NCBI GenBank assembly: GCA_963422465.1
Contig: OY730175.1
Coordinates: forward strand, 1,612,001 to 1,676,000
DNA length: 64,000 nt
Direction of reading: 5' to 3'
Source: Lichina pygmaea
Taxonomy: Eukaryota; Ascomycota; Lichinomycetes; Lichinales; Lichinaceae
Positions within the stretch are counted from its first letter, which is position 1; each line of letters opens with the position of its first letter. Position numbers and translations under genes: made by a program. Of this stretch, positions 20,911-32,212 are shown in pieces. The notes under the pieces were generated by a model. The model had not been told where the DNA came from. It did no database searches and saw nothing but the letters and a program-made list of their open reading frames with translations.

Positions 20911-21504
20911 TGTTACAACCCAGGAGGAACACAGTCTTTATATACTCACAGAAAGCAGCAGACAGGATACTGGACAGAAGTACCAGACAGTGTGACACGG
21001 GAACCGGTCACGTGACCGGTGAGACAAACCAGGGGGTGCTCACCACAGCATGCATATGCACAAACAAGTGAGCAAAGTGAGCAGAGCTCACCCAGCTCGC
21101 CGCAGCGTGCATGAAAAGTGAGCAAAGTGAGCAGAGCTCACCCAGCTCGCCGCAGCATGCATGAAAAGTGAGCAAAGTGAGCAGAGCTCACCCTGCTCAC
21201 TGCAGCGTGCATGAAAAGTGAGCAAAGTGAGCAGAGCTCACTCTGCTCACGAACTGGGCACTATATAGCCAGGCGATAGTTCCCCTATGGAACGATCGTC
21301 TTCAACTCATGTTGTGATCCAGACAACTAGATCTACTTCAATACAATCCTTTTGTACGAAGCCGTTGATCAGGTGTCACCACCACCACGTTCCACCAAAC
21401 CCCTTCACACTCCTTGACACTCCTCTCCTGCGAGAACCAACCTGCCTTCCGCCTCTCGCCCTAATCCTATACTCGGATAGGACGGTACGGTACAGACCGC
21501 AACA
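20911..21504 (+). repeat. 3' LTR of B (594 bp)
   Basis: TGTTACAACC to CCGCAACA, same length as the 5' LTR, followed by CATTT duplication at 21505-21509 and then LINE-1 sequence. Confidence 0.92.
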
Positions 21505-22391
21505 CATTTCTTATTGAAGGAGAACTATTCTTGCCACCTCTTGATCTCTATTTCAAATACAGAACAGCAACTTTCCTACAATCTTTCTATTACTCTAATA
21601 CTTCTTCTTATTCTCCCTCTTCACTTCTTCTCAAGCTTTTCTCCCAGATTACTTGCTTTGTCTTCTCTCTAAGAATCCCCCCAAAGTCTCTGTCTACTGT
21701 CACACCTAACTGGAAAGTAAGGTGGCTAGAACAACTAACAGCTAACCAAGACTACTCTAAGAAACAACTTCAAGAAGTGTTCCAGAAAGAGTGGGAAGCT
21801 AGATGGCAGGCAAACAGACAGAAGTGTTCTACAGTCTGGGAGCTTTTTTGCAGACCTTCCCAAAAAGAAAACCTCAAAGTCTTTAAGGACTTGAGAAAAG
21901 CTGAGACTAGTCTCTACTTGCAGATTCTATCAGTAAGAATAGGACTAGCCAGCTTTCTTTTCAGAGTAAATGTTCCAGACTTTCAATCTTCTCTATCCTC
22001 TTGTGGTTTTGGAGAAAAGACTGCACAATATATTACTTTCTTTTGTAATAAGTTTCTTGAGCAAAGACAGCAAACCACCTTTCTTTTCTATAATTTCTCT
22101 ACTCTTCTCCAAGAACCTAAAGTTCTCAAACAATTTCTTCTCTGGTTTATGTCTTTGAAAAGACTAGACCAGTTCAACTTAGCACACAAACTCTTGCCAG
22201 AAAGTCTTCTATCTCTGTGATTTCTATTCTCTTCAGACACTACATATTCTTTCAGATATTTCCCTAGTCTTACCCAAGTCTTAGTTTTTATTCCTTTAAA
22301 GGTTTTCTGAGAAAACAAGTATATATCTAGAAGTTCTGCATAGCTCACCAGCCAAATCAGAGTAAGAATAAAATAAAAAATAAAATAAAAT
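21505..22391 (+). pseudogene. LINE-1 ORF2 3' end and tail, part 3 of 3
   Basis: Open reading to TGA at 22218-22220. It matches LINE-2 25395-26107 closely (FLIEGELFLPPLDLYFK). Near the end it holds a Cys/His motif of the C-X-C-X8-H-X4-C type, typical of the C-terminus of Tad-like ORF2; here the first residues read SSCGFGEKTAQYITFFC, so it is damaged. The 3' tail ends in an AATAAAATAAA repeat. CpG is virtually absent. Confidence 0.85.
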
Positions 22392-22528
22392 ATGATATTC
22401 CTCTAGTCTTACTCAAGTCTTAGTTTTTATTTCTTCAAAGGTTTTCTGAGAAAACAAGCATGTATCCAGAAGTTCTGCATAGCTCACCAGCCAAATCAGA
22501 GTAAGAATAAAATAAAAATAAAATCTTC
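22392..22528 (+). mobile_element. Tail-only LINE fragment
   Basis: A second copy of the LINE 3' tail (CTCTAGTCTTACTCAAGTC to AATAAAATAAAAATAAAA) directly after the first. It is about 135 bp long, as left by a strongly 5'-truncated LINE insertion. Confidence 0.7.
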
Positions 22529-22574
22529 CAAAACAAAATTCTTTTGAGATACTTGTGGATTCTAACCCAGAGGT

Positions 22575-25500
22575 TTGATGGGTACACCAACTCTCAACCT
22601 TCTCCAGTATAATATGCAGAAAAGCCAGACATGTCAAGATCTTCTACTAGCTAACCCCAGACTCCAAGAAGTGGATCTGATTACACTTCAAGAACCTTGG
22701 AGAAATCTATACCAGGAAACAAGTACCTCAACAGTCTTCTCAGCCTTCTACCCTCTTCAAGACCAAGTGTTAGGGAGAACTCTGGTTCTAATCAACAGAA
22801 GAATACAGAGGTCAGCTATAACCTCTGTGTTCTGGAGTGAGGATTTAACATCACTGGAGATAAGAGTGCAAGCAAAAGTGTTCTGGGTACATAACCTGTA
22901 CTTCACACCTACAAGCCAGGAAAACTACAGAGTATCAGCAGAAGCTCTACTGGATATACTGGCCCAGGCACTGGAGAAAGAAGAAGAATGTATTCTTCTG
23001 ACTGACTCAAATCTCCACCACCCATCCTGGTCAAAATCCTCCCAACTCTACTCTGAACTAGCTACTAAGTTCAAAGAACTCACAGATGATCAAGAACTAG
23101 AGCTGGCAATAGCACCTTTCACACTAAGAGCAAGAACATTGGTAGAGCCTCTCTTCTCTGCTATTGACTTATCTTTTATTTCTATATCACTTCTTAATTT
23201 CTTTATTTCTTCCCAGATTAATCTAGACTTCCACACAGGTTCAGACCACAGACCAGTTCAGACAATCCTAAGTCTGGAAACACCAAAGAAAGCCAGAACC
23301 TACTAAAGAAACTAGAGAACACTAGATCTGGACTAAGTCAAGAAAGAAGCTAAGAATCTTCCCTCTATTCTACCACTACTTAACAGAGAGGAAGTGGACA
23401 ACTATCTGGAGAATCTGGACAAAGCTCTTCAAGAACTGGCTGACAAGATAACAAGACCTCTGAGAGATTCAAAGTACACTGTTCTCTGGTGGAACCAAGA
23501 GATTAAAAAGAAAATTAAAAAGGAAAGAAAACTAAGAAGAAAAGTCTTCCAAAACCAAGAACCAGTCTACAAACTTGAAAAGGTAATAAAGGAAAAAAAA
23601 CACCTGATCAAGAATACTAAAAGAAAGACATTCAGAGAACAACTCCAGAACCTGGCTGAAACACAAAAGCACTGGAAAATAGCCAAGTGGGGTAAAGAAA
23701 AAGCTGGTAAACTACCAGAACTTCCAATTGTTCCAGAGCTCACAAAGCAAGATGGAGAAACTGCCAGAACTTTCACAGAAAAGGTAGAAGTATTCAAAAC
23801 CCAGTTCTTCCCTCTACCTCTCCAGCCAGCACCAGAATCCCAGGACCAGCCAGCCAACCACCAATAACACCAGCTATCTCAGGAAATCTCCAAAGAAGAT
23901 ATTCACAATATTCTGAAAAAGAAAAAGCTTTTTACAGCTCCTGGGAAAGATACTCTACCTAATGGATTTCTAAAGGTATTAGAAGACTCTTTCAATAAAA
24001 AGATAGCCAAAGTTCTGGAGGCCTGCTGGAAGCTAGAATATTTCCCTGACAGATACAAAGCAGCCAGAACAATATGCTTGAGAAAGTCTAGCAAAGGATT
24101 CTATTGCTATGCCAAAGCTTGGAGGCCAATAGCACTTCTCAACACAATTGGGAAGCTGATGGAAGCTCTGGTAGCCACAAAGCTAAGTGAACTAGCTGAG
24201 AAAGAAAACCTACTACCTGTCACAGTTCTGGCCCAGTTGCATATCTGGCACAAGTCACGCACCTTGCCGGGAAGTTCTATCTGCACTGTTGCCTGTTTGC
24301 TCCGCCGTATCCCCTGCCTATAAGAACTTCTCCTGCTCCCCCAGCTTCTTCTCTTCTTCTTTTCTCTTTTCCTTCCTTGTCTTTCGTCTTGTACATCAAT
24401 CCAAGTCTCAAGTCTCAAGCCAAGTCAGGTCAAGGTTACTGAATCAATTAGGCTCGAGTTCTGCTCTGCCATTGCCTCGTCACACTACCAGAAATCCAGA
24501 TAGGCTTCAGAAAAGAAAGATCAACTAAGTCTGCACTATTTCTACTCACTTCCCAAGTTGAAAAAGTCTGGAAGGAAGGAATAGTAGCCAGTCTTCTTTC
24601 TCTGCATATCTCAGAAGCTTATGATAGAGTTCTGCCAGAAATTCTTAAGAAAATCCTGGAGAGAAAAGGAATTCCCAGCTGGTTTGTTAACTAGATCTTT
24701 TCTTTTGCTACCCAAAGAAAAACCTCTCTTGTTTTTGATGATTCAGAGTCTTCTCTTTTTCCAGTACACTGTGGAGTCCCCCAAGGTTCACCTCTCTCTC
24801 CTATTTTATTTCTTTTCTATATTTCAGATCTTCATAATATTGTTCATACACCAGAGAAAGGTGTATCAGCTCTGGGCTTTGCAGATGATACAAACCTTCT
24901 GGTATTTTCCTCTTCTCTTAAAAGTAATCTTCTGAAGCTAAAGCCTACTCACTCCAAGTGTTTAGACTGGGCAAGAAAACATGGAATGAAGTTTACACCT
25001 GAAAAGTATTAACTTCTCTATTTTTCTAGAAGAAGAATAGATAATCTTCAGCTTAGTCTAAGACTTGGAGAAGTGGTACTACAGTCTAAGGAAGAAGTGT
25101 GTATTCTGGGACTACACTATAATTCCAAGCTTCTCTGGAAAAAACACCAGAAAATCATGTTACAGAAAACTTCCAAGTTTTTCTTAGCACTTTCCAGAAC
25201 TACTTTTTCTACATGGAGTCTACCTGTTCTCTCTGCTAGACTTATCTACACTGCAATACTGAGATCACTTCTCAGCTATGCAGTAGGAGTCTGGTTCAAT
25301 CCCCACAAAAAACCTTCTAATATTTCTTCTCTAAATCTTTTCCAGACTAAGTGTCTAAAAACTATAGGAGGTGTCTTTAAAGCTACTCCTATATTTCTTA
25401 TTGAAGGAGAACTATTCCTACCACCTCTTGACCTTTATTTCAAATTCAGAACAACAACTTTCCTACAATCTTTCTATTTTTCTAATACTTCTTCTAATCC

Positions 25501-26107
25501 TCTCTCCTCACTTCTTTATAAGCTCTTTTCCCAGATCACTGTTTTTGTTTCTACTCTGAGAACACCTCCAAAGTCTCTGTCTACTGTCACACCTAACTGG
25601 AAAGCAAGATGGCTAGAAGAACTAACCACTAACCAAGATTACTCTAAGAAACAATTTCAAGAAGTGTTTCAGAAAGAGTGGGAAGCCAGATGGCAGGCAA
25701 ACAGACAGAAGTGTTCTCCAGTCTGGGAGCTATTTTGCAGACTACCCCAAAGGAAAAATCTCAAAGTTTTCAAAGACTTGAGAAAAGCTGAAGCTAGTCT
25801 TTACTTGCAGATTCCATCAGCAAGGATAGGACTAGCCAGCTTTCTTTTCAGAGTAAATGTTCCAGACTTCCAATCCTCTCTATGTTCCTGTGGTTTTGGA
25901 GAAGAGACTGCTCAACATATCACTTTCTCTTGTAACAAGTTTCTTACTCAAAGACAGCAAGCCACTTTTCTTTCCTACAATTTCTCTACTTTACTTCAAA
26001 AGTCTAAAGTACTTAAAGAATTTCTTCTCTGGTTTATGTCTTTGAAAAGACTAGACCAGTTCAACTTAGCACACCAACTCTTGCCAGAAAACCTATCATC
26101 TCTGTGA
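22575..26107 (+). pseudogene. LINE-2 ORF2: AP-endonuclease, reverse transcriptase, C-terminal zinc motif
   Basis: From M at 22575: endonuclease domain with LLQYNMQKS, ITLQEPWRN, LLTDSNLHHPSW and TGSDHRPV (about residues 8-235). RT follows: KAWRPIALLNTIGKLME near 24117, FRKERSTKSAL near 24510, SLHISEAYDRV near 24600, GVPQGSPLSPILF near 24775 and FADDTNLL near 24880. C-terminal part 25073-26107 with CSCGFGEETAQHITFSC (C-X-C-X8-H-X4-C). No RNase H domain is evident. Stops at 23304, 23865, 24690 and 25009. The reading frame after the solo LTR is shifted by exactly the 272 bp inserted (267 plus 5), so the ORF was once continuous. Confidence 0.85.
24218..24484. repeat. Solo LTR (267 bp) inside LINE-2
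   Basis: Begins TGTCACAGTT and ends CTCGTCACA, flanked by the perfect duplication CTACC (24213-24217 and 24485-24489). It has CpG while the LINE around it has almost none, a TATAAGA box at about 24319 and a CT-rich stretch. It is not related to the A or B LTRs. Removing it with one duplication restores the RT frame. Confidence 0.85.
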
Positions 26108-26244
26108 TTTTATTTTCTCCAGACACTGCATATTCTTCTAGATAATTCCCTAGTCTTACCCAAGTCTCAGTTTTTATTCCTTCAAAGGTTTTCTGGGAAA
26201 ACAAGCATATATCTAGAAGTTCTGCATGGCTCACCAGCCAAATC

Positions 26245-26297
26245 AGAGTAAGAATAAAATAAAATAAAATAAAATAAAATAAAATAAAATAAAATAA
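26245..26297 (+). repeat. (AAAAT)n tail of LINE-2
   Basis: About ten units of AAAAT ending the LINE; used as its 3' boundary. Confidence 0.85.
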
Positions 26298-27016
26298 TTA
26301 TTATACTCACTTATGTCAAAGTAGCTCTCTGTCTGTAAGCAGCTCTGTAAATAAGTAGCTTCTGCTCTAACATAACATACATTACAGTATAGAGTTCTGT
26401 GCCTCGGGGCTGGGGCCGGAGCCAGGGCCAGGGCCTAGTCCCAGCTTGGCTGAACAATAAGCTTGCTGGGCTGACAACTGTACTTGTATGTCACAACGCT
26501 TGGGTAAGCCAGGTGCTTTGGTTGTGGATGTCGCGCGCAGTCGTACGAAGTAGGCTAGAGCGGGACTGAGCCAAAAGGCTACTATGTCTGGGCTTAGTGC
26601 CCGACATCTTCGTACTCACGATAGATAAGTGCGGCTGCACCCGCCTGCCTAGTCAGGATCTAGCTGACTAAGCGCCCGGTCAGGCAACTACGTAGCTCCT
26701 GACGGTGGATGTGACAACTGTACAGAGAATGTACGTATGTACGTACAGTATATACAGTAGCTGCTGGTATCTATGTACGGAAGTATGTATACATCTATCT
26801 AATTACTAGAGCAGAGAGCGTCGATGAAGCAACAGAGAAGATTTTCATGTTTGAAACTCTTGCTTCTTCTTCTCATTCTTCTTCTCCCGTCTTCCGTCTT
26901 CCTACATCTAAGCTTTTGACGAGCGACCAGAGAAGAGAGTTGAAACAGAGAGTGCTGGTGACCAAATACAAGATAAAAGAGAAGAAGACACATTGCCAAC
27001 AGCATCACCATCGACA
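26298..27016. other. Junction between transposon block and host DNA; possible solo LTR
   Basis: No gene seen. 26489-26716 (228 bp) has ends TGTCAC...GTGACA, and a 12-bp direct repeat TGACAACTGTAC occurs at 26472 and 26712, so a further solo LTR or similar repeat is possible, but no clear target duplication exists. 26720-26790 is rich in GTACGTA. From about 26850 the sequence is the presumed 3' UTR side of ADE12. Confidence 0.4.
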
Positions 27017-28623
27017 TCACCGAACGATGACGTCTTCTCTCTTGGGCCCCGTGCCAACGTACTTGACGTGCGCGCCAACTTGTTCCTCGACAAAGGTAAT
27101 GTAGTCGCGCGCCTTCTCGGGCAAGGCTTCGTACGACGATATCCCCGTCGTGGACGTCTGCCAGCCGGGTAAGGTGCTGTAGGTGACGGTGACGCGCGAG
27201 AGGAGAGAGAGGTCCGCTTGATTCGGGTTGTTAGCCTGGTCGAGTTCCTCTCTGGGCTTTCTCTTTTTCTTTGGAGGGACGGGAGGCCCGGGGGTTCGAG
27301 GCGAAAGCACGACGAAAAGAACGGGTTGTCAGGCCAGTGGCCAGAGCACAGTAGAATGCCTACCAGGGAATGAATCGAGCGCTTGGCCATCGACCGAGTA
27401 GCCCGTCGCTACTTGCACCTCCGCAAAGTCGTCGAGGACGTCGAGTTTGGTGAGGTTGAGACTGATCGAAGCGAATGTCACTCGACTGAGTGCGCTTACA
27501 CAGACGAGACTTTCCCATACCTTGTGTAGTGGTTGATGGCCATGGAGAACTTGACCACCACCAGGTCCAGCCATCCACATCTTCGTCTTCGTCCCGTCGT
27601 CACGCCAAACTCGCGGCCCGTCTCCTGGAGCCTGTCGCCGAGCTCCTACGAAGATCCAAGACATCAGCACCACTTGATCACGACCAGAATCCGGTGCCAT
27701 GTCCAGCAGAGCAGAAAGACGCACGTTCAGCTGCTCCGTCGGAAACGGCCCGCTGCCTACGCGCGTCGTGTACGCTTTGACGACACCGATGATCTCCTTG
27801 ACCTTCATCGGACTCAACGCCAGTCCGGTGAAGACACCGCCAAGGCCCGTGTTCGACGACGTCACGAACGGATAGGTGCCGTAGTCCAGATCCAGCATCA
27901 GCGCCTGGCAGCCCTCGACGAGGATTTCGGCGCCCGTTGCTTGCGCGGACGCCATGAGCGGGACGGCGTCGACGACGAAGTCGGCGAGTTTCGGACGATA
28001 GGTCTGTCGTGGTCAGAACCGATCCATGCAAGGCCGAAGCAATCACATCCCCTACCACCCACCCTGAAGCGCTGAATCTCGTCCTCGACATCGTACTGCA
28101 GCAGATCGCCAAAGCGCTTCCGGTACGCCTCGGCCAGGGCGCGAAGCCTCTTCTCGAACACGTCCTCGTGGAAGACGTCGGCTATGCGCACGCCGTTCCT
28201 GGACGCCTTGGAGCTGTAGGTTGGCCCGATGCCCTTCCTGGTCGTGCCGATGTTGGACGCACCCAGCTCGACCTCCTCCAGACCATCGACGAGCTGGTGC
28301 AGGTCGAAGACGACGTGTGCGCGGTCGCTGACGAGTAGGCGACCAGCCGTGTCCAGTCCCTTCTGACCGAGCTGCTCGAGCTCAGCGAAGAAAGAGGGCA
28401 CGTGCACGGCGACGCCGGACCCGAGCAGGTTCATGCATTGTGGGTTCATGAGCCCGGACGGCAGCGCGTGGAATCCGTACGTTTTGCCGTCGGCGACGAT
28501 GGTGTGTCCGGCGTTGTTGCCCCCTTGACAGCGCGCGCAGAGGTCGGCCTTGCTGGCGAGGATGTCGATCAGCTTCCCTTTGCCCTCGTCGCCCCATTGG
28601 GAGCCGAGAACGATCGTGGCCAT
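27017..28623 (-). CDS. ADE12: Adenylosuccinate synthetase (5 exons)
   Basis: Joins IMP and aspartate with GTP to make adenylosuccinate, the first step from IMP to AMP. Cytosolic enzyme. Exons (minus): 28623-28063, 28003-27725, 27645-27521, 27461-27364, 27216-27017; 420 residues, the normal fungal length. The start [18 protein letters not shown] carries the GDEGKGK phosphate loop with the catalytic Asp; GGNNAGHT and the [19 protein letters not shown] signature follow in exon 1; exon 3 has [13 protein letters not shown]; exons 3/4 join to [12 protein letters not shown]; exon 5 has [12 protein letters not shown] and ends [15 protein letters not shown]. Introns are 59, 79, 59 and 147 bp with GT...AG ends (5' sites GTGGGT, GTGCGT, GTATGG, GTAGGC). 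The gene lies next to the transposon block but shows no damage. Confidence 0.96.
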
Positions 28624-29420
28624 CTTGCGCGTTTGCTGATTCGACTGGTGATGGGACTGGTCGTGTTTTGAATGTGGGAAACCCTTGGTGGGGGTGGCCC
28701 CCCAGTACGTATGTACCCCCGCACTGCCCTGCGGCCCCCACATCTGCGATACGGTACCCCTCTATCGCCAGCTTACTAAACAAGTTGGGGGGGGGGGGGG
28801 GGGGGATGTTGTAAGAGCCCCCCATTGTCAACTCAACCCGACGGTGACGATCGAACGGCATCGTCATTCTTGATCGGCTTTATCCGACCTGTGGTTTTCT
28901 CCGTCACTTCGATTCTAGATCTATCTAGCCTCCTGCCGATCACGAAAAACTCCCAGGGTGCCTTGTGGAACCACACAACAAGAGCGACCGGTCATGAGCG
29001 ACGCTCGTCTTCTACGTCGCCGCTGAACGTGGAAAAAGAGCTGCTAAGAGGTTACTAAATACCCCTCGAGTAGGAGGATCGAGGACATCATCATGAAGGA
29101 ATCACGTGGGGCGCTGGTTGAGCTGCACGGAGATACGGTGCTATAGCTCGGATGGTCTGAAGTAGCCCCAGCTGCGCCGATCAGATACGCTTGGCGACCG
29201 AACAGCAGCACGGGGCATTGTTCACAGACGAGCTACGACTGAAACCTGTCGGTGCCATAGCAGAAGAAAGACCGTCCGACTGCGTATTTCCTGATTCCAT
29301 CACTCATTGCAGCCAAACCATCGGCCTGCTGATGAAAGCACCTGACGTGTATCTTATCGACCTGGCATATATCACGAGCCAAATCAACGCATCTCTAAAG
29401 GTGTCCCCTGCCAGAGAACA
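28624..29420. other. Intergenic: ADE12 upstream region
   Basis: No gene recognised. It holds a run of 19 G at 28787-28805, about 165 bp before the ADE12 start. Open frames on both strands look incidental. Confidence 0.6.
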
Positions 29421-30818
29421 TTACATGTCTAGCTTCATATTGTCCGGTTTCCGCCTTGAACCCAACCAAAAGAAACCGAGCGCGATGAAACAGACAGACG
29501 CCGAAAAGACGATGCCGCCGAGCCAGGACGGGAGCGCCGCGGATTTGAGATCGTCGGCGCTCTTGTAGATGGACGCGTACCCTCTCGATCCGCGAGTGAG
29601 GGAGACGGTGCTGCACCTGTTTCGAATGTTTCTCGGTTCAGCCAAGAGCTCTGGAACAGATGATGAGGGCACTCACCAGCAAGAGCCGTAAAAGTTGATG
29701 TACTCGAATATGCTCGAGACCATCAGCCATGCCGCGTTGCCTGCGACGACGCACTTGCCGAGCCGTCCGGTGATGTGGGTAAGTCCGATCAGGATATTGC
29801 ACCAGATCGGCTTCTTGTCGCGTCTCAGCACCGCGGCGGGATCGTTGCGGTGCATGGACTGGTATTGCAGCATGACGCCGTGCGCGACGACGGCCGAAAG
29901 AGCGAGCAGGAGCCACGACACAGTTCCCGCGATGCCGTAGATGAGGTAGGTACCTGAGCGACACTGTCGCTGCCGTCAGCAGCCGAGCGACTGACCGTTG
30001 ACGGCGAAGCACCTAGGCACGGACGAGACATGTGGCGACGCGAAGCAGGGGAGTGCTCGGCAAGATAGATCTTGACGTACCCCAAGGCCTTTGGTCGGCG
30101 TTTCGTGGGCGATCAGAACAGCTGCGGAAGCGACGTCAGCCAAATGCCACTCCACGACGTGAGTAGATTCGACCCGTCGGCGGAACTGGTCCTGACCTGC
30201 TCCCGTGGTGCCCCATTGCACCCAGATCGCCGCGAGGCCGGCAATGGCGAGACGCTTCCATAGCGGCGCAGGGACCTCGCGCCAAGCGGGGTATGCTTCG
30301 ATGGAGTTGTCATCGTGAGCGAGGAGGTTGCAGGCTCGAGCGACGTCCGTCGCCGAACTCTGATCGGGTTCGCGGCCTTCCTCGAGCGCATCCAGGTAGG
30401 CGTCGAAGGCGTCGGCGATCGTGCGGGCGGCCTGCCACCACGTGAACACCCGGCAGAAATTGAAGATCGGGCCCTCCTGGCTTTCATCCCCGATGTTGCA
30501 TTCGATACGACTCCAACGCGCCGTCTTGACCTTCTCTATGCCTCTGTGCGATTCCAAGTCGGCATTTTCAGCCCCTGACTTCGACCACTTTATTTGATAC
30601 TTCGCGTCTTCCAGCTTCGCTTGGCTGTCGGATGGTGGGGGGAAGCGATGCGGGCGAGGCGTCAGGCCCGATCTCACCTGGATGCCTTGTTGCGCCGCTT
30701 CTTTATGCCGTGTCGCATTTCGCTCCGATGGCGATGGTCCGTCAGGAGACGGGGGGTTTGGCCGCCTTGGCACTCCCCGCTGCGGTGCTGGCTCTGTCTG
30801 CGCTAGGCGGTAGGGATG

Positions 30819-30858
<40 letters not shown>

Positions 30859-32212
30859 TGCTGCTGCTCCTGCTGCTGCTGCTGCTGCTCCTGCTGCTGC
30901 TCCTGCTGCTGCTCCTGCTGCTGCTGCCGCTGCTCCTGCTGCTGCTGCTGCTGCTGCTGTCGCCGTCTCGGTTGTTGTGCTTGGTTCCTGGTACTCCAAC
31001 CAACGCCGAGCATCTGGAGTGGAATATCTGGTTGCTGCGGCGGCTGCGGGTCGCTTTGGCCAAGCGGCCGGCGATGTTGAAGCAAGCCCAACGACTCTTC
31101 TGCGGCTTCCTCCTCCAGGCTTGTCTGGGACGGTTGGCTCTCCATGCGCGACGGCGAAGCCGCAGATGCGCCCGCCTCTGGCAGAAGCTTCGGCGCGCGC
31201 TCAGGTCTTGGCAGGGCATCGATCAGGGCGTTCCTGATGGTCCCCGGCCTGGACTGCGTACCGACGGCTGTTATCGGCCTCCGTCAGCTCGGCCCATCCT
31301 CATCCGATCTCGACCGGAAACGAAGACGTACAGATCCAACCCGTGATCACCGGCAGCAGCCAGAGCCAGAGGCAGCCCGAGGACAGGTGCAGGGCGACCT
31401 TGCGATTGCCGAGGTCGGCGCTGAACACGCTGATGACGGTCAGGGCGAAGGTGAGGGCCGCGACGGAGAGCTGCGCCAGCAGGGAGTATTGCCATCCCCT
31501 TCGGCTGTAGCTCAAGATCAATTGGACGCTGCTCCACCACTTGATGTTCCGGTCCAGCACGACGAGGCTGCTGAGCCAGCCGTCGATCTGGGACACTCGA
31601 AGCGGCGCCTGCTGCGACTCTTCGAGGAGGGTCCGAGCATCCCGGATGCGCTGCGGCAGCTTCCGATGACCGTCGGGATCGACGACCTTGCACTTCTCCA
31701 GCAGTTCGTCGAAGCGGCTACGGATCCAAGCGCGGTTGCAGATCGTAATCGTCAGCGAGTACGTGATCAGGGCCGGGCTACCGAGGGCAAGGATCAGGCT
31801 CAGGCCGTCCGATCGGTAGCTCGTCGTCTCGAACGGGAGCTGCGCGGTCAGGGCGAGCCAGGGAAGCAGCCAGTTCGTGACCGACGTGGCGAAGCCGGCC
31901 GTATCGAATGTCTCAAGTCGGTCAGTCGGGGCTCGAACGAGGGCGACATCTGGACCGACCCACTTGGCGAAACTTGTCTCTTGCGCAGTTGCTGTAGCAC
32001 TTTTCCCGCGTGATGCCCCACGTCGTTTCATTCTCAAATCTATCCATCTCGGCGCCATGCTGGTCGGTGAAGCCGCCAGTCGTGTTGGCAATCGCATTCC
32101 TGCAGGCCTCCTCCCAGCTACGCACCCAGACGGCCTCGGCATTGGTCACCCAAGCGGTGAACAGAAGAACGAGGAAGAGGAAGAGACAGAAGGACGCGGC
32201 CCAGCGGGCCAT
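29421..32212 (-). CDS. Multi-pass membrane protein of unknown function with polyQ/E loop (5 exons)
   Basis: Exons (minus): 32212-31964, 31911-31332, 31267-30081, 29963-29677, 29616-29421; 832 residues. It starts with a signal peptide (MARWAASFCLFLFLVLLFTAW, about 27 residues). An extracytosolic Cys-containing part (EKCYSNCARDKF) follows. Membrane segments include TNWLLPWLALTAQLPF, LILALGSPALITYSLTITI, LLAQLSVAALTFALTVISVF and LWLWLLPVITGWI. A long polar loop encoded by exon 3 carries a Gln/Glu tract (about residues 380-425; 30816-30960). Late segments are GTYLIYGIAGTVSWLLLALS and GIVFSASVCFIALGFFWLG. The exon 3-4 join gives GLG-CRSGTYLIYG. I recall similar unnamed proteins in other filamentous ascomycetes; I do not know the function. 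Intron sites are all GT-AG; those after exons 3 and 4 are fixed by frame. Confidence 0.82.

Larger units (their letters stand above)
14976..21504 (+). mobile_element. Ty3/Gypsy chromovirus-type element B, full length (6529 bp)
   Basis: Two 594-bp LTRs, target duplication CATTT, inserted in LINE-1. Plus-strand order: gag with zinc knuckle, Cys/His motif, protease, RT, RNase H, integrase, chromodomain. A minus-strand accessory ORF lies before the 3' LTR. It is distinct from family A in sequence but has the same plan. Internal stops are mostly at CGA arginine codons (TGA). Confidence 0.92.
22529..26297 (+). mobile_element. LINE-2, Tad-like non-LTR retrotransposon, ORF2 nearly full length
   Basis: Starts after the previous tail, lacks a recognisable ORF1, and ends in a long (AAAAT)n tail. 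It is interrupted by a solo LTR at 24218-24484. CpG is almost absent outside that insertion, so it is old. Confidence 0.88.

Noticed and set aside
30632-31346. Poly-Ala and poly-Leu frames on the plus strand
   Set aside because: Shadows of the Gln/Glu tract in the membrane-protein gene, which is supported by conserved splicing and membrane segments.
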